From: Deltaproteobacteria bacterium
Lineage (GTDB): Bacteria; Myxococcota; B64-G9
Reading direction: 5' to 3'
DNA length: 38,831 bases
Assembly (NCBI GenBank): GCA_030622135.1
Contig: JAUXGL010000016.1
Span: 1 to 38,831 of the forward strand
The notes under the pieces are model-generated. The model did no database searches. It saw nothing but the letters and a program-made list of their open reading frames with translations, and was not told where the DNA came from. The translations under genes and the position numbers were made by a program. Below are positions 23,720 through 32,000 of this stretch, piece by piece. Every line of letters begins with the position of its first letter. Position 1 is the stretch's first letter.

Positions 23720-24550
23720 CTACGCCTCCGGCTTCTTGGCCATGGGCGTAAACAGGCGGTGACCGGTAAACTCGTTCACCCCCACGTAGATGTCGGTCCC
23801 GAAGACGTCGCGCAGGTGACGATAAGTCATTACCTCCTCGACGCTGCCGGTCCGGGCGACCCGCTGCTGCGAGAGCAGGGCTACGCGATCGCAGTAGGCC
23901 GCCGCCAGGTTCAAATCGTGCATGGCCGAGACCACCGTAAACCCGGTGCGCCGGCGGATGTCTTCGATCAATTGGTAGAGGGACACCTGGTGGCGGATGT
24001 CCAGGTGGGCGGCCGGCTCGTCGAGCAGGAGGATGCGGGGCTGCTGGGCCAGAGCCTTGGCCACCACCGCCCGCTTGAACTCGCCGCCGGACAGCTCGTG
24101 CATCCTGCGGGAGGCCAGATGCGCAACCTCCACGGCTTCCATGGCCTCCCGGGCAACCCGGAGGTCATCGTCCCGATCCAGCGCCAGCGGCCCCCGGTGG
24201 GGAACCCGGCCGAGCAGAACCACTTCCTGCACGGTGAACGGGAAGGCCAGATCGAACCGCTGCGGAACCACGGCCACCAGGCGGGCCAACTCGCGCCGGT
24301 CCCAGGAAATCACGTCGCGGCCCATGATCTTCACCGCGCCGGCGTCCGCCCGGATGGCGCCGGATAGAAGCTGGAGCAGCGTGGTCTTGCCCGATCCGTT
24401 GGGGCCCATGAGCCCGAAAAACCGCCCCGTCTCCACCGAGAGGTGAACGTCCGAAAGCACCGGTTCCGAGCCGTAGGCGAAAGAGGTGCCGACGAGCTCC
24501 AGCGCGATTTCTTCTTTGGTTTCCGCCACCACGATGGGAGATGGTACCAT
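23720..24550 (-). CDS. ABC transporter ATPase, iron-siderophore/cobalamin type
   Basis: Cytoplasmic ATPase of 276 residues. Walker A GPNGSGKTT, Q-loop VVPQR, signature LSGGEFKR, Walker B ILLLDEP and the H-loop in SAMHDLN are all in order and intact. Sequence style, including AHLDIRHQVSLY after Walker B, matches FepC/BtuD/HmuV-type importers of iron chelates, haem or vitamin B12. The permease gene lies just upstream and the FG-GAP gene just downstream on the same strand. ATG 24550 is chosen; a TTG at 24571 is possible. The cargo cannot be told from the sequence. Confidence 0.92.
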   Translation of the reverse strand: MVPSPIVVAETKEEIALELVGTSFAYGSEPVLSDVHLSVETGRFFGLMGPNGSGKTTLLQLLSGAIRADAGAVKIMGRDVISWDRRELARLVAVVPQRFDLAFPFTVQEVVLLGRVPHRGPLALDRDDDLRVAREAMEAVEVAHLASRRMHELSGGEFKRAVVAKALAQQPRILLLDEPAAHLDIRHQVSLYQLIEDIRRRTGFTVVSAMHDLNLAAAYCDRVALLSQQRVARTGSVEEVMTYRHLRDVFGTDIYVGVNEFTGHRLFTPMAKKPEA

Positions 24551-24590
24551 TGCCTTGCCGTAGTGCGTCAAGTCTGCTCAACTAAATTCA

Positions 24591-24611
24591 GTTCCCGGTT
24601 CCCAGTTCCCG
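24591..24611. repeat. Three 7-bp tandem repeats between permease and ATPase genes
   Basis: GTTCCCG, GTTCCCA and GTTCCCG follow one another directly after the permease stop codon. On the coding strand they read as alternating GGGAAC blocks. This is a simple-sequence spacer within the operon. Confidence 0.6.
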
Positions 24612-24613
24612 GT

Positions 24614-25639
24614 TTAAGATATGAAAGCGTTGCGGTGGCGCCGGCGCAACAGAAACAAGAAGAAGGGGCCGCCTAGGAATGCCGTGACTACGCCGACGGG
24701 GGGCTCGGTGGAGAGAGGAACGAAGAGAAGGCGGGCGGCCAGGTCGCATAAAACCAGAAAGGCGCTGCCGCAGAGGGCCGAGGCGGGAAGCAGCAGGCGG
24801 TGATCGGGGCCCAGCAACAGGCGGGTGAGGTGCGGGACGATCAGGCCGACGAACCCGACCAGACCGGACACGGACACGGCCAGGCCCACCAGCAACGAGG
24901 CGGCGAAGAAGATGATGGCCTTGGTCTTCTCCACGTCCACGCCCAGGTGGGAGGCGCCCTGCTCGCCCAGGGCCAGGGCGTTCATGCGACCGGCCATGCA
25001 AAACAGCACCGCGATCCCCGCGGCCATGCCCACGGCGACGACCATGAGGGTGGTGTACTCCTGGTAGGTCAGGCTACCCATGAGCCAGACCAGGATCTCC
25101 TGCGTCTTGGTGGCCGAGACCACGCTCTTTATGAACATGATCACCGCCGAGGCGAAGGCGTTGAACACCACACCCACCAGGAGAATTGTGGTGGTATCCA
25201 CCCGGCCACCCACCCGGCCGACCCGGTAGACTAAGAAAGTGGCCGCCACTGCGCCCAGAAAAGCCGCCGGCCCTTCCAGGGCCAGGCTGGCGGCCGCTCC
25301 CCCGCCCAGCACCGAAAGGGCCAGGGTTCCCCCCAGGGCCGCGCCGCCGGAGACGCCCATGATGAAGGGATCCGCCAGCGGGTTGCGCAAGAGCGCCTGG
25401 AAGGCCACTCCCGTAGCCGCCAGGGCCGCCCCTACCAGGGCGGCCAAGAGCGTCCGGGGCAACCGGGCCAGGAGTATCGTGGCCGCCTGGGGATTCGACT
25501 CCGGATCCAGCGGCCACAAGGAACTCCAGTCCGTCCCCCCTGGCCCTAAAAGGCACCCGGACGCGATGCAGAACAGCACGATGAAAAGGAGCAGTCCGTT
25601 GACCAGAACGAAACGTCGGAGTGTGAGCGCCTTCGCCAC
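24614..25639 (-). CDS. FecCD-family ABC transporter permease
   Basis: Inner-membrane permease of 341 residues, the normal size of the BtuC/FecCD family, with about ten hydrophobic helices. Family hallmarks include LPRTLLAALVGAALAATG near residue 75, NPLADPFIMGVSGGAALG near 103 and a GLIVPHLTRLLLGPDHR segment near 275 that contacts the ATPase. The start is the GTG at 25639, which gives the right length; the frame is open further upstream but enters the divergent gene. A start so close to the pyrophosphorylase gene on the other strand leaves only 55 bases for both promoters. Together with the following ATPase it forms an importer for an iron chelate, haem or cobalamin. Confidence 0.92.
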   Translation of the reverse strand: MAKALTLRRFVLVNGLLLFIVLFCIASGCLLGPGGTDWSSLWPLDPESNPQAATILLARLPRTLLAALVGAALAATGVAFQALLRNPLADPFIMGVSGGAALGGTLALSVLGGGAAASLALEGPAAFLGAVAATFLVYRVGRVGGRVDTTTILLVGVVFNAFASAVIMFIKSVVSATKTQEILVWLMGSLTYQEYTTLMVVAVGMAAGIAVLFCMAGRMNALALGEQGASHLGVDVEKTKAIIFFAASLLVGLAVSVSGLVGFVGLIVPHLTRLLLGPDHRLLLPASALCGSAFLVLCDLAARLLFVPLSTEPPVGVVTAFLGGPFFLFLLRRRHRNAFIS

Positions 25640-25694
25640 GGCGCAATCATACGTTCCATTGCCGGGCAAGTCCAGGCCGTGATAGGAAAGACTG

Positions 25695-27464
25695 GTGGAT
25701 GAGATCCTGCAAGCCTGTCCGTCACTCCAAAAAGTGCTCGACACCGAGCCGACCCTCCGGGCCGCAGTCGAAGATCTCGTCGCGCGCTCCCTGGGCGACG
25801 TGTTTTCGAAGTACTTGGCCGACGCGGATGCGCAGGCCGTTCGCACCTTCCTCCAGGAAACCGGGCGGCTGGACTTTTCCCGCATCGAGCTCCATCAAAA
25901 GGCCCGGCTACGCAGGGGACCACCAGTCCTCTCCCCTGCAGACGTTTCGCCGGTTCCGCTGGTCACCCTGGAGGAGCAACAGGCACGCGCGGCCGAGGAC
26001 ACGGCTTTTGGCCTGGACTCCCTGGCCGACGGACGGTGGGCCTCGGTAGCCTTCGCCGGGGGCACGGGCACCCGGTTTTTCTCCCACTTAGACGAACTCG
26101 GAAAGGCCCTGCCCGAACCCAACGAAGTCCTTCGGCACCAGAGCTTCGATCCGGGGGAACCCAAGGGTAACTTCCCCATCTCACCGGTCGGGGGGCTCAG
26201 CTTCTACGAAAACATCATTGCCGAGGCGCTGGAAGCCTCCGTCCAAAGCGGACGGGTTCCCTGGGTTCTCTTCATGACCAGTCCGGTCACCCACGATCAC
26301 ACCGTACGATTTCTCGACGCAACCAACCTGTGGGGCTTTCCCCGTAAATACCTCGTGCCCTTCCCGCAAGCGCAGGAGCCGCGCCTGGACCAAGACGGCG
26401 ATCTAATCCCACTCGACACCGGCCGCCTGGTCTGGACGGGAGACGGTCACGGAGGCGTATACCGCGCGCTGCTGACCGGTAAGAACCTGCTTGAAACCAT
26501 CGCCAAAGACGGGGTGGCTCACCTGGTAATGCACAACGTGGACAACCCCGCCGCCCGTCCCTTCGCCCCCGCTCGACTGGGGTTCCACCTGCGCGAGGGT
26601 GCTCGGTTTACCCTGTCGGGAGTTCGCAAGGCCAAACCGGACGAAAAGGTCGGCCTGCTGATGCAGCTTTCTCAAACCGGCCGGGTGGAGGTGGTCGAGT
26701 ACAACGTCCTCAGCCAAGAGGTCGCCGAGGCCCGGGACGAAAATACCGGCCGGCTCCTCCACGAGGCAGGCAACGCCAACACCAACCTGATCGCCGCAGA
26801 GGCGGTCCGGGCCGACATCGAGCCGACGCTGTATACCGGCAAGACGGTGAGCTCGCGCAAGGGTCCGGTGTCCTCCAGTTCCATGGAGATGCTCAACCAG
26901 CATATTACCCGGCTCCTCGACCCCGAAAAGGTCCGTGCCTACGAAGTCGATCGGCGGGAGTTCTTCATGCCCACCAAGAACGTCACCGGCACCGACTCGG
27001 TGGAATCCACGACCGGCATGCTCTCCGACCGCTGCGCCCGCCGGCTGAAGGCGGCGGGGGCCGCTGTTCATAAAAAGGCCCTCTGCGATCTCCACCCGGC
27101 CAGCCGCGGCCTGGGCCCCGGCCTAAAGCTCGAGGCCGGATCCCGGCTTTTCATGAGCGCCCGCCAGTCCGATCCCGGAGGCGCTCCCGTCTGCGCCGGT
27201 CCGCTGACCCTCGAGCCGCAAAGCTTGCTGGCCGTCCACGCAGCCTGGCCCTACGGCGCCATCCAGGCGGACGAGTCGCGCCGGATCAAGGTGGACACCA
27301 CGAAAGCCAGCCGCCTCAGAATCGGCCGCGGCGTGACAATCAAGAAAGGCGTCCGGGTATCGCTGCGCATAGGCCCGGGCGCCCGGCTGACCATCCCCGC
27401 CGGCCGGGTCATCGCGAAGGATATCCAAGTTGAGGTGGGGCCCGGTAAAGACCAAGAGATTTAG
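25695..27464 (+). CDS. UAP1-like UTP-sugar-1-phosphate uridylyltransferase
   Basis: Cytoplasmic nucleotidyltransferase of 589 residues that should make a UDP-sugar from UTP and a sugar phosphate. The nucleotide loop AGGTGTRF (near residue 121) and a Lys in GEPKGNFP (near 155) match the UDPGP family of eukaryotic UDP-GlcNAc and UDP-Glc pyrophosphorylases, not bacterial GlmU/GalU. A VMHNVDNPAAR segment near 280 is the metal/sugar site and resembles the VDN motif of UAP1. The last 90 residues look like a left-handed helix with basic character. The start is a GTG at 25695 with GGAAAG upstream. The sugar could be GlcNAc, glucose or another; sequence alone does not decide. Confidence 0.85.
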   Translation: MDEILQACPSLQKVLDTEPTLRAAVEDLVARSLGDVFSKYLADADAQAVRTFLQETGRLDFSRIELHQKARLRRGPPVLSPADVSPVPLVTLEEQQARAAEDTAFGLDSLADGRWASVAFAGGTGTRFFSHLDELGKALPEPNEVLRHQSFDPGEPKGNFPISPVGGLSFYENIIAEALEASVQSGRVPWVLFMTSPVTHDHTVRFLDATNLWGFPRKYLVPFPQAQEPRLDQDGDLIPLDTGRLVWTGDGHGGVYRALLTGKNLLETIAKDGVAHLVMHNVDNPAARPFAPARLGFHLREGARFTLSGVRKAKPDEKVGLLMQLSQTGRVEVVEYNVLSQEVAEARDENTGRLLHEAGNANTNLIAAEAVRADIEPTLYTGKTVSSRKGPVSSSSMEMLNQHITRLLDPEKVRAYEVDRREFFMPTKNVTGTDSVESTTGMLSDRCARRLKAAGAAVHKKALCDLHPASRGLGPGLKLEAGSRLFMSARQSDPGGAPVCAGPLTLEPQSLLAVHAAWPYGAIQADESRRIKVDTTKASRLRIGRGVTIKKGVRVSLRIGPGARLTIPAGRVIAKDIQVEVGPGKDQEI

Positions 27465-27498
27465 CGCCTTGCCCGCACCAAAATCTGGGAGATCCTGG

Positions 27499-27527
27499 TT
27501 TACAAACCTCCTTTTGGGCTTTATATT
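27499..27527 (+). promoter_or_regulatory. Sigma-70-like promoter of the FmdB gene
   Basis: TTTACA at 27499-27504 and TATATT at 27522-27527, 17 bases apart, each five of six to consensus. The start of transcription would be near 27534, directly on the GGAGG at 27534-27538, so the leader is only about 12 bases. Confidence 0.5.
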
Positions 27528-27545
27528 ATCCTTGGAGGCTTGGTC

Positions 27546-27755
27546 ATGCCGCTATACGAGTATACCTGTATAAAGTGTCGGAAGAAGTTCGAGCTGATTC
27601 GGAGCCTCTCGGAGCGAGACGAGAAGTGTGAGTGCCCGCATTGCTGGGCGAAGGGAAAAATGGATCGTCAATCCTCGCTGGTCAGTACCGCCGGTCGATC
27701 CGGCGGCGACAGTCCGGCGGGCTCCTGCGGCTCCGCCGGCTCACCGTTTACCTGA
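27546..27755 (+). CDS. FmdB-type zinc-ribbon protein
   Basis: Small cytoplasmic protein of 69 residues. MPLYEYTCIKC opens the conserved FmdB regulatory domain; Cys8/Cys11 and Cys30/Cys33 form a zinc ribbon. The tail is Gly/Ser-rich, as often in this family. FmdB was first linked to control of formamidase genes, but most members are uncharacterised. The ATG at 27546 has an ideal GGAGG site seven bases upstream. A GCACCCCG-GT-CGGGGTGC hairpin follows 14 bases after the stop. Confidence 0.9.
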   Translation: MPLYEYTCIKCRKKFELIRSLSERDEKCECPHCWAKGKMDRQSSLVSTAGRSGGDSPAGSCGSAGSPFT

Positions 27756-27768
27756 GCGTCGTAGTTCT

Positions 27769-27786
27769 GCACCCCGGTCGGGGTGC
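27769..27786. terminator. Hairpin after the FmdB gene
   Basis: Eight-base perfect stem with a two-base loop, 14 bases past the FmdB stop. The following bases are AAAA rather than T, so it is not a classic intrinsic terminator on the plus strand; it may protect the 3' end or pause polymerase. Confidence 0.35.
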
Positions 27787-27853
27787 AAAATCGAGAACAG
27801 CTCCAAGTTTACTCGTTCAAATTGAAGCAGGTTTCAACCGGCAGAGCAAGAAA

Positions 27854-27879
27854 CCGGGCGGGCTCACTGGCCCGCCCGG
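27854..27879 (-). terminator. Terminator of the ComEA-like operon
   Basis: A 10-base perfect GC stem (CCGGGCGGGC with its complement, loop of six) lies 12 bases after the minus-strand stop at 27892. On that strand it is followed by TTTCTT, a short T-rich run, as expected of an intrinsic terminator. Confidence 0.65.
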
Positions 27880-27891
27880 CTTGGTTATCCC

Positions 27892-28215
27892 TCACTTCTT
27901 CTTGGAAACCCTGGCGGTGGTCTTGCCCTTGGTTACCACCCGGTCTCGGATCTTCGAGAGCAGGACCTTGCCGATCCCCTTGACCTTGACCAGATCGTCC
28001 ACCGACTTGAATGACTGTTTCTGGCGGTACTTGACGATGGCCTGGGCCTTGGTCGAGCCGACACCGGGCAACTGCTGAAGCTGCTCGGCGGTGGCGGTGT
28101 TGATGTTTACCACCCCGTCCGCCGATCCCGCCGTGGCGAGACCGGTGCCCAGCAAGGTTGCCAGGAAAGCGAAAGTGGCTACGATGGTCGCAAAAGACTT
28201 GGTTACGTTCTTCAT
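27892..28215 (-). CDS. Secreted ComEA-like helix-hairpin-helix protein
   Basis: Protein of 107 residues. An N-terminal signal peptide (1-30, ending ATAGS) is followed by [18 protein letters not shown] and [17 protein letters not shown], the two helix-hairpin-helix units of the ComEA family, then a basic tail ending KKK. ComEA binds incoming DNA in the periplasm during natural transformation. This short form lacks the extra N-terminal domain of Bacillus ComEA and matches the compact Gram-negative type. The ATG at 28215 follows AAGGAGGAGC and overlaps the upstream gene by four bases. No comEC or pilus genes are near, so a role in DNA uptake is only suggested. Confidence 0.85.
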   Translation of the reverse strand: MKNVTKSFATIVATFAFLATLLGTGLATAGSADGVVNINTATAEQLQQLPGVGSTKAQAIVKYRQKQSFKSVDDLVKVKGIGKVLLSKIRDRVVTKGKTTARVSKKK

Positions 28216-28415
28216 GACTGCTCCTCCTTGTTGTTTTGGGATCGGTTCTTCTCCCGGATCTGGAGCCGCCCGTTGAGGGGCAGGGCATCCAGGTACACGT
28301 TCAACGAACCGTCCCGGTTGGGAAAACAGGCCCCCACCTTGACCCAGAAGGATTTTTCGAAACCCTCCTTGTCGACAATGGTGTAGACCTCCATCATTCT
28401 GGCTCCTTCGGTCAT
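28212..28415 (-). CDS. Small conserved-looking protein coupled to ComEA-like gene
   Basis: Unnamed protein of 67 residues. The segment [20 protein letters not shown] followed by [12 protein letters not shown] looks like a compact beta-rich fold, and I recall similar small proteins in delta-type bacteria without a known function. There is no signal peptide or membrane helix, so it should be cytoplasmic. The ATG at 28415 is fixed by GAGGAGGACAAG just upstream; its last bases overlap the ComEA-like start (ATGA), which implies translational coupling. The same GGAGGACAAG-ATG start context occurs before the DUF3467 gene at 28954. Confidence 0.7.
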   Translation of the reverse strand: MTEGARMMEVYTIVDKEGFEKSFWVKVGACFPNRDGSLNVYLDALPLNGRLQIREKNRSQNNKEEQS

Positions 28416-28529
28416 CTTGTCCTCCTCTCTATTCCTCTCGATCGTGCCGGCTGATCTTCGACATCGAAAGGGATGAGCAAGATGCATGCCGCGGCAGACC
28501 GGTGCCGGCGGGGATCTTGATAAGCTTCT

Positions 28530-28570
28530 GTAACTACGCAGGTTACGCGATAGGGCCGCCGATCGGCGGC
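28530..28570. promoter_or_regulatory. Palindromic site upstream of the small-protein/ComEA operon
   Basis: GCCGCCGATCGGCGGC at 28555-28570 is a perfect 16-base palindrome. A weaker GTAAC...GTTAC pair lies at 28530-28546. They sit 115-155 bases upstream of the minus-strand gene at 28415 and downstream of DUF3467. The symmetry suits binding of a dimeric regulator, but no regulator is identified. Confidence 0.35.
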
Positions 28571-28620
28571 TGGGAGAAATAAGCCGTTCCCTCTGGCGGG
28601 TGTCCGGGTATCGTACACCC

Positions 28621-28637
28621 TGTCCGGAATCCGGACA
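28621..28637 (-). terminator. Hairpin after the DUF3467 gene
   Basis: TGTCCGG and CCGGACA form a seven-base stem with a three-base loop, 11 bases past the DUF3467 stop on the minus strand. A further GTGTCCGG copy lies at 28600-28607. No T-tract follows, so it is only a possible terminator. Confidence 0.35.
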
Positions 28638-28648
28638 CTATGCCAAGC

Positions 28649-28954
28649 TCAATGCAGGAACTCTTCCTGGGGTAGGGGCCCGCTTACCTGGATGGAGCCG
28701 TAGCGCTTCTCGTACTTGGCCACGTTGTCCTTGAGGGCTTCGAGCAAACGCTTGGCGTGCTTGGGGCTGGTGATGATCCGAGCACGGACCTTGGCCTTGG
28801 GCTGCTGGGGCTGAACGTAGATGAAGTCGAGGGTGAATTCCGTCTCCGCGTGGTTGACCATGGCCAGGTTCACGTAGGCACCCTGGGCAATATCTTCGTC
28901 CAGTTGGATCTGGATGTTGACCTTCTTCTTCTCGTCTTGCTTGGAATCGGTCAT
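28649..28954 (-). CDS. DUF3467 family protein
   Basis: Small cytoplasmic protein of 101 residues. After a charged start it reads QIQLDEDIAQGAYVNLAMV and EFTLDFIYVQP, then RIITSPKHAKRLLEAL, the clear order of DUF3467 proteins. The function of the family is unknown to me. The ATG at 28954 is set by GGAGGACAAG just upstream; an in-frame codon further up has no such site. It is divergent from the giant TPR gene; the 116 bases between them hold both promoters. Confidence 0.9.
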   Translation of the reverse strand: MTDSKQDEKKKVNIQIQLDEDIAQGAYVNLAMVNHAETEFTLDFIYVQPQQPKAKVRARIITSPKHAKRLLEALKDNVAKYEKRYGSIQVSGPLPQEEFLH

Positions 28955-29028
28955 CTTGTCCTCCAAAACAATACTGATTCGAACCGATTGTACGACGGAA
29001 GGCAAGGGGTTTCCACGTAAATTGGCGT

Positions 29029-29056
29029 TTGACACCCCCGACCCGGGTTCGATAAA
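29029..29056 (+). promoter_or_regulatory. Promoter candidate of the giant TPR gene
   Basis: A perfect TTGACA at 29029-29034 and GATAAA at 29051-29056, 16 bases apart. Transcription would begin near 29063, about eight bases before the ATG at 29071, and no ribosome site is visible, so initiation may be leaderless or nearly so. Confidence 0.45.
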
Positions 29057-29070
29057 GTCGTTAGGCTGTT

Positions 29071-32000
29071 ATGGTTAGATCCTCAAAATCAAAGGGCGCC
29101 AAAAAAAAACCAGGCAAGCCCGGCGCCAAAAAGAGTAAGAAACCTAGTACGGCTAACCGTGGAGTGTCAAAGCTCAAGAAGCGATTCGACAAGAATCCCT
29201 CTGACGAAGGGACCTTCGTCAAGCTCTGGGACAAGTACCTCGAAAGCGAGTCCTGGGGCTCAATGGTGGAGCTGCTGGACAAGCGGATCTGTGCGATCGA
29301 GAACGACCAGGAAAAGGTTCAGGCGCTAATCAAGCTGGGAAGCCTCTACGACGAAAAGCTCGGCGACGCCCAGCACGCCGTCGACACCTTCAACCGGGTC
29401 CTCACCCTGGAGCCGAAGAATCGACGCGCCATCTGGGCGCTGGGCATGCTCTACCACGATCTGGAGGACTGGGAGAAGGTCATCGAAATCTACCTGCTGC
29501 GGATAGATCTAGCGGAAGGTCCCGAAGAGAAACTCGCGCTTCGGACGCAGCTGGCGCAGATCTACGAGCAGCGGCTCCAGCAGGAAGACCAGGCCCTGAT
29601 GGAGTACATCCGGGCGGCCCGGCTGGCGCCGCAAAACATCCACATCCTTTTGAACCTGGAGAAGCTGGCCACCCGCACCGAAAGCTTTAGGGAGCTTCTG
29701 GCCATTTACGAAGACGTGGTGGAGCACATCGACCGCATCGAGTTGCGGATCGCCCTCTACCTAAAGCTGGCCCGGCTACACACCGAACACATGGCGGACA
29801 CACAAGCAGCCGACGGCTACTACAAGCGGGCATTGGATTTGAGCGGGGCAAACACCGAGATGCTCTTCTCCATCTCCAACATCTACGGTGAGGAGGAAGA
29901 GTGGGAAGAGCTCATCACCACCTACTCGCAGCTGATCCGCCTGGCCAAGGCCCCCAAGGTCAAATCCCGCGTGCGCCGGGAGATATCCCGACTGTATCGT
30001 AACGGCCTGAATGACCCGGTTTCGGCATTCTTCGAGCTGGTCCGCGTCGCCCGCTACGATCCCGACGAAGCAGGCCTCACCGATGAGCTGATCGATCTGG
30101 GAACCTCCTGCGAAAAACACCTGGAACTCGTGGCCGTTCTGGAGGACATGGGCACACACCTTTCCGACGATCGCCAGAAAGCGTCGCTATACTCCCGGCT
30201 CGCCCGGCTCCATCTGGACGACCTGCACAACGCCGACGCCGCACACAACGCGGTCACCCAGGCGTTGAGCCTGGTCCCGGCACACGTACCCGCCCAGCTG
30301 GTTCGCTTCGATCTGCTCGAGGCCGGCAAGGAATACGACACCCTGGCCAAGGCTCTAGAGTCGTTCCTCTCCCGCCCAGACATCGAGGAGGAGGTGATCG
30401 AGGTGCAACGCCGACGCCTGGCCGACATCTACGACGAAAAGCCGAAGGACCGCGAGCCGACCGTGGAACTGTTTTGCGAAGGTCCAAAAGAACCGACCCA
30501 GGATGACGTTCCCCCGCCCGAGCAACCCGAGAAGATCATCGAAGAGCCCTACCACAAACAAGGAACCTGGGAAGACCAGATCGCGCTGCTGACCAAACGC
30601 CTGACCGAGGTGGCCGACGGAGAATCGCTGGCCAACACCTACCTGGAGATTGCCGAGATATACGCGACCAGGCTCGATCGGGACGACTTGGCCTACTTCG
30701 AGCTAGTCCGGGCGGCCCGCTCGGAGCCGGATCATCCCCGTCTGCTGGACGAGCTGTTTCGCCTGGCGAGAAAGGCGGGTTTCACCTCCGAGTTAATCGC
30801 GGTGGGCGACGACCTCATAACCACTATGCCGGATCCTGCGGCCGCCGACTGGCACGCTCGGATCGGTTTGCTCTTGGATACGAACGCAACGCTGGAGGAA
30901 TCGCTGGATCGCTTCCGGCGCGCGCTGGATCTTGACGCAACCCATTCGATCGCCCACCAAAAGATCCGCAAGTCCCTCGACACCCAGAGCGACTCGGAGG
31001 ACGCGGCCGAGGCGATCGAGCCGGAAGACGAAAGCCGCAGCGCCTCGCCGGCGCAGACAGCCGCCGTGCGGGCCGAGTACCATGGTCCCACCCTGGTCAA
31101 GAAGCCGCCCAGGAAAGAACCGAAGCTCAAGGAAGAGGATCTCGACGGCGCGCCCATGGAGGAGGAAACCACCGTACGCACCAAAGTCCCGGATCCAATC
31201 GAGTCGATGCTGAAGGCGGCCAGAGCCGATCCGGATGACGCGGACACCTGGGAGCAACTCGCATCGCTGATCCAGGAAAAAGACGGATCCGAGGCCGCCT
31301 TCAACGCCCTGGAAGAACCAACCCGGCTAGCCTCCACGAACGAATGTAAGACCCGCCTGTTCAAACGCTTGTCCGCACTGGCCAAAACCGTCGAGTTCCG
31401 CATACGCCTGGCGCGTCTACTGGAGGACAACGACAAGCTCGACGACGCCGAGTCGTCCTACCGGACCGTGCTGCGGGAAGACTCGGCCCACGTCGCGGCC
31501 CTGGACGGGCTTTACCGCATATACGAATCCAAAGATGCCCTGGACCGCTACGACGCCATCCTGACCCGGACGCTCAAGGAGGCCAAGGATTCGCAAAGCC
31601 GCAGAAGCATACTTTTCAGACGAGCCGGGCTCCGAGCCAACCAGCTGGATCAACAGCGAGAGGCGCTCGAAGACCTGGATCGGCTCGTATCCTCCGACGA
31701 CGGCGACCTGGAAGCCTTGAAGCTGCAGGAGGAAGTTCTCGAACAGACCGACCAGTACGAGTTCCTGGCCAAGACCTACGAACTCCACCTGGAGCATGAA
31801 GAAGAGCACGCAGAACGGGTGCGGCTCCTGCTCGCCGCAGCCGGCCTCTACGAAACCCGACTCGACAACCTGGACCGAGCCATCCAACTATACAAGCAAG
31901 CCGTGGGCGAAGAACCAAACCAACTGTCCACTTACGAGTCACTAACCGCGGTGTTGGAAAACAAGCGGGACTGGCTCACCGCCATCGAAGTTCTACGGGA

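Noticed and set aside
22665-23762. Plus-strand 365-codon frame opposite the FG-GAP gene
   Set aside because: The minus-strand protein has six regular calcium loops; the opposite frame has no motif.
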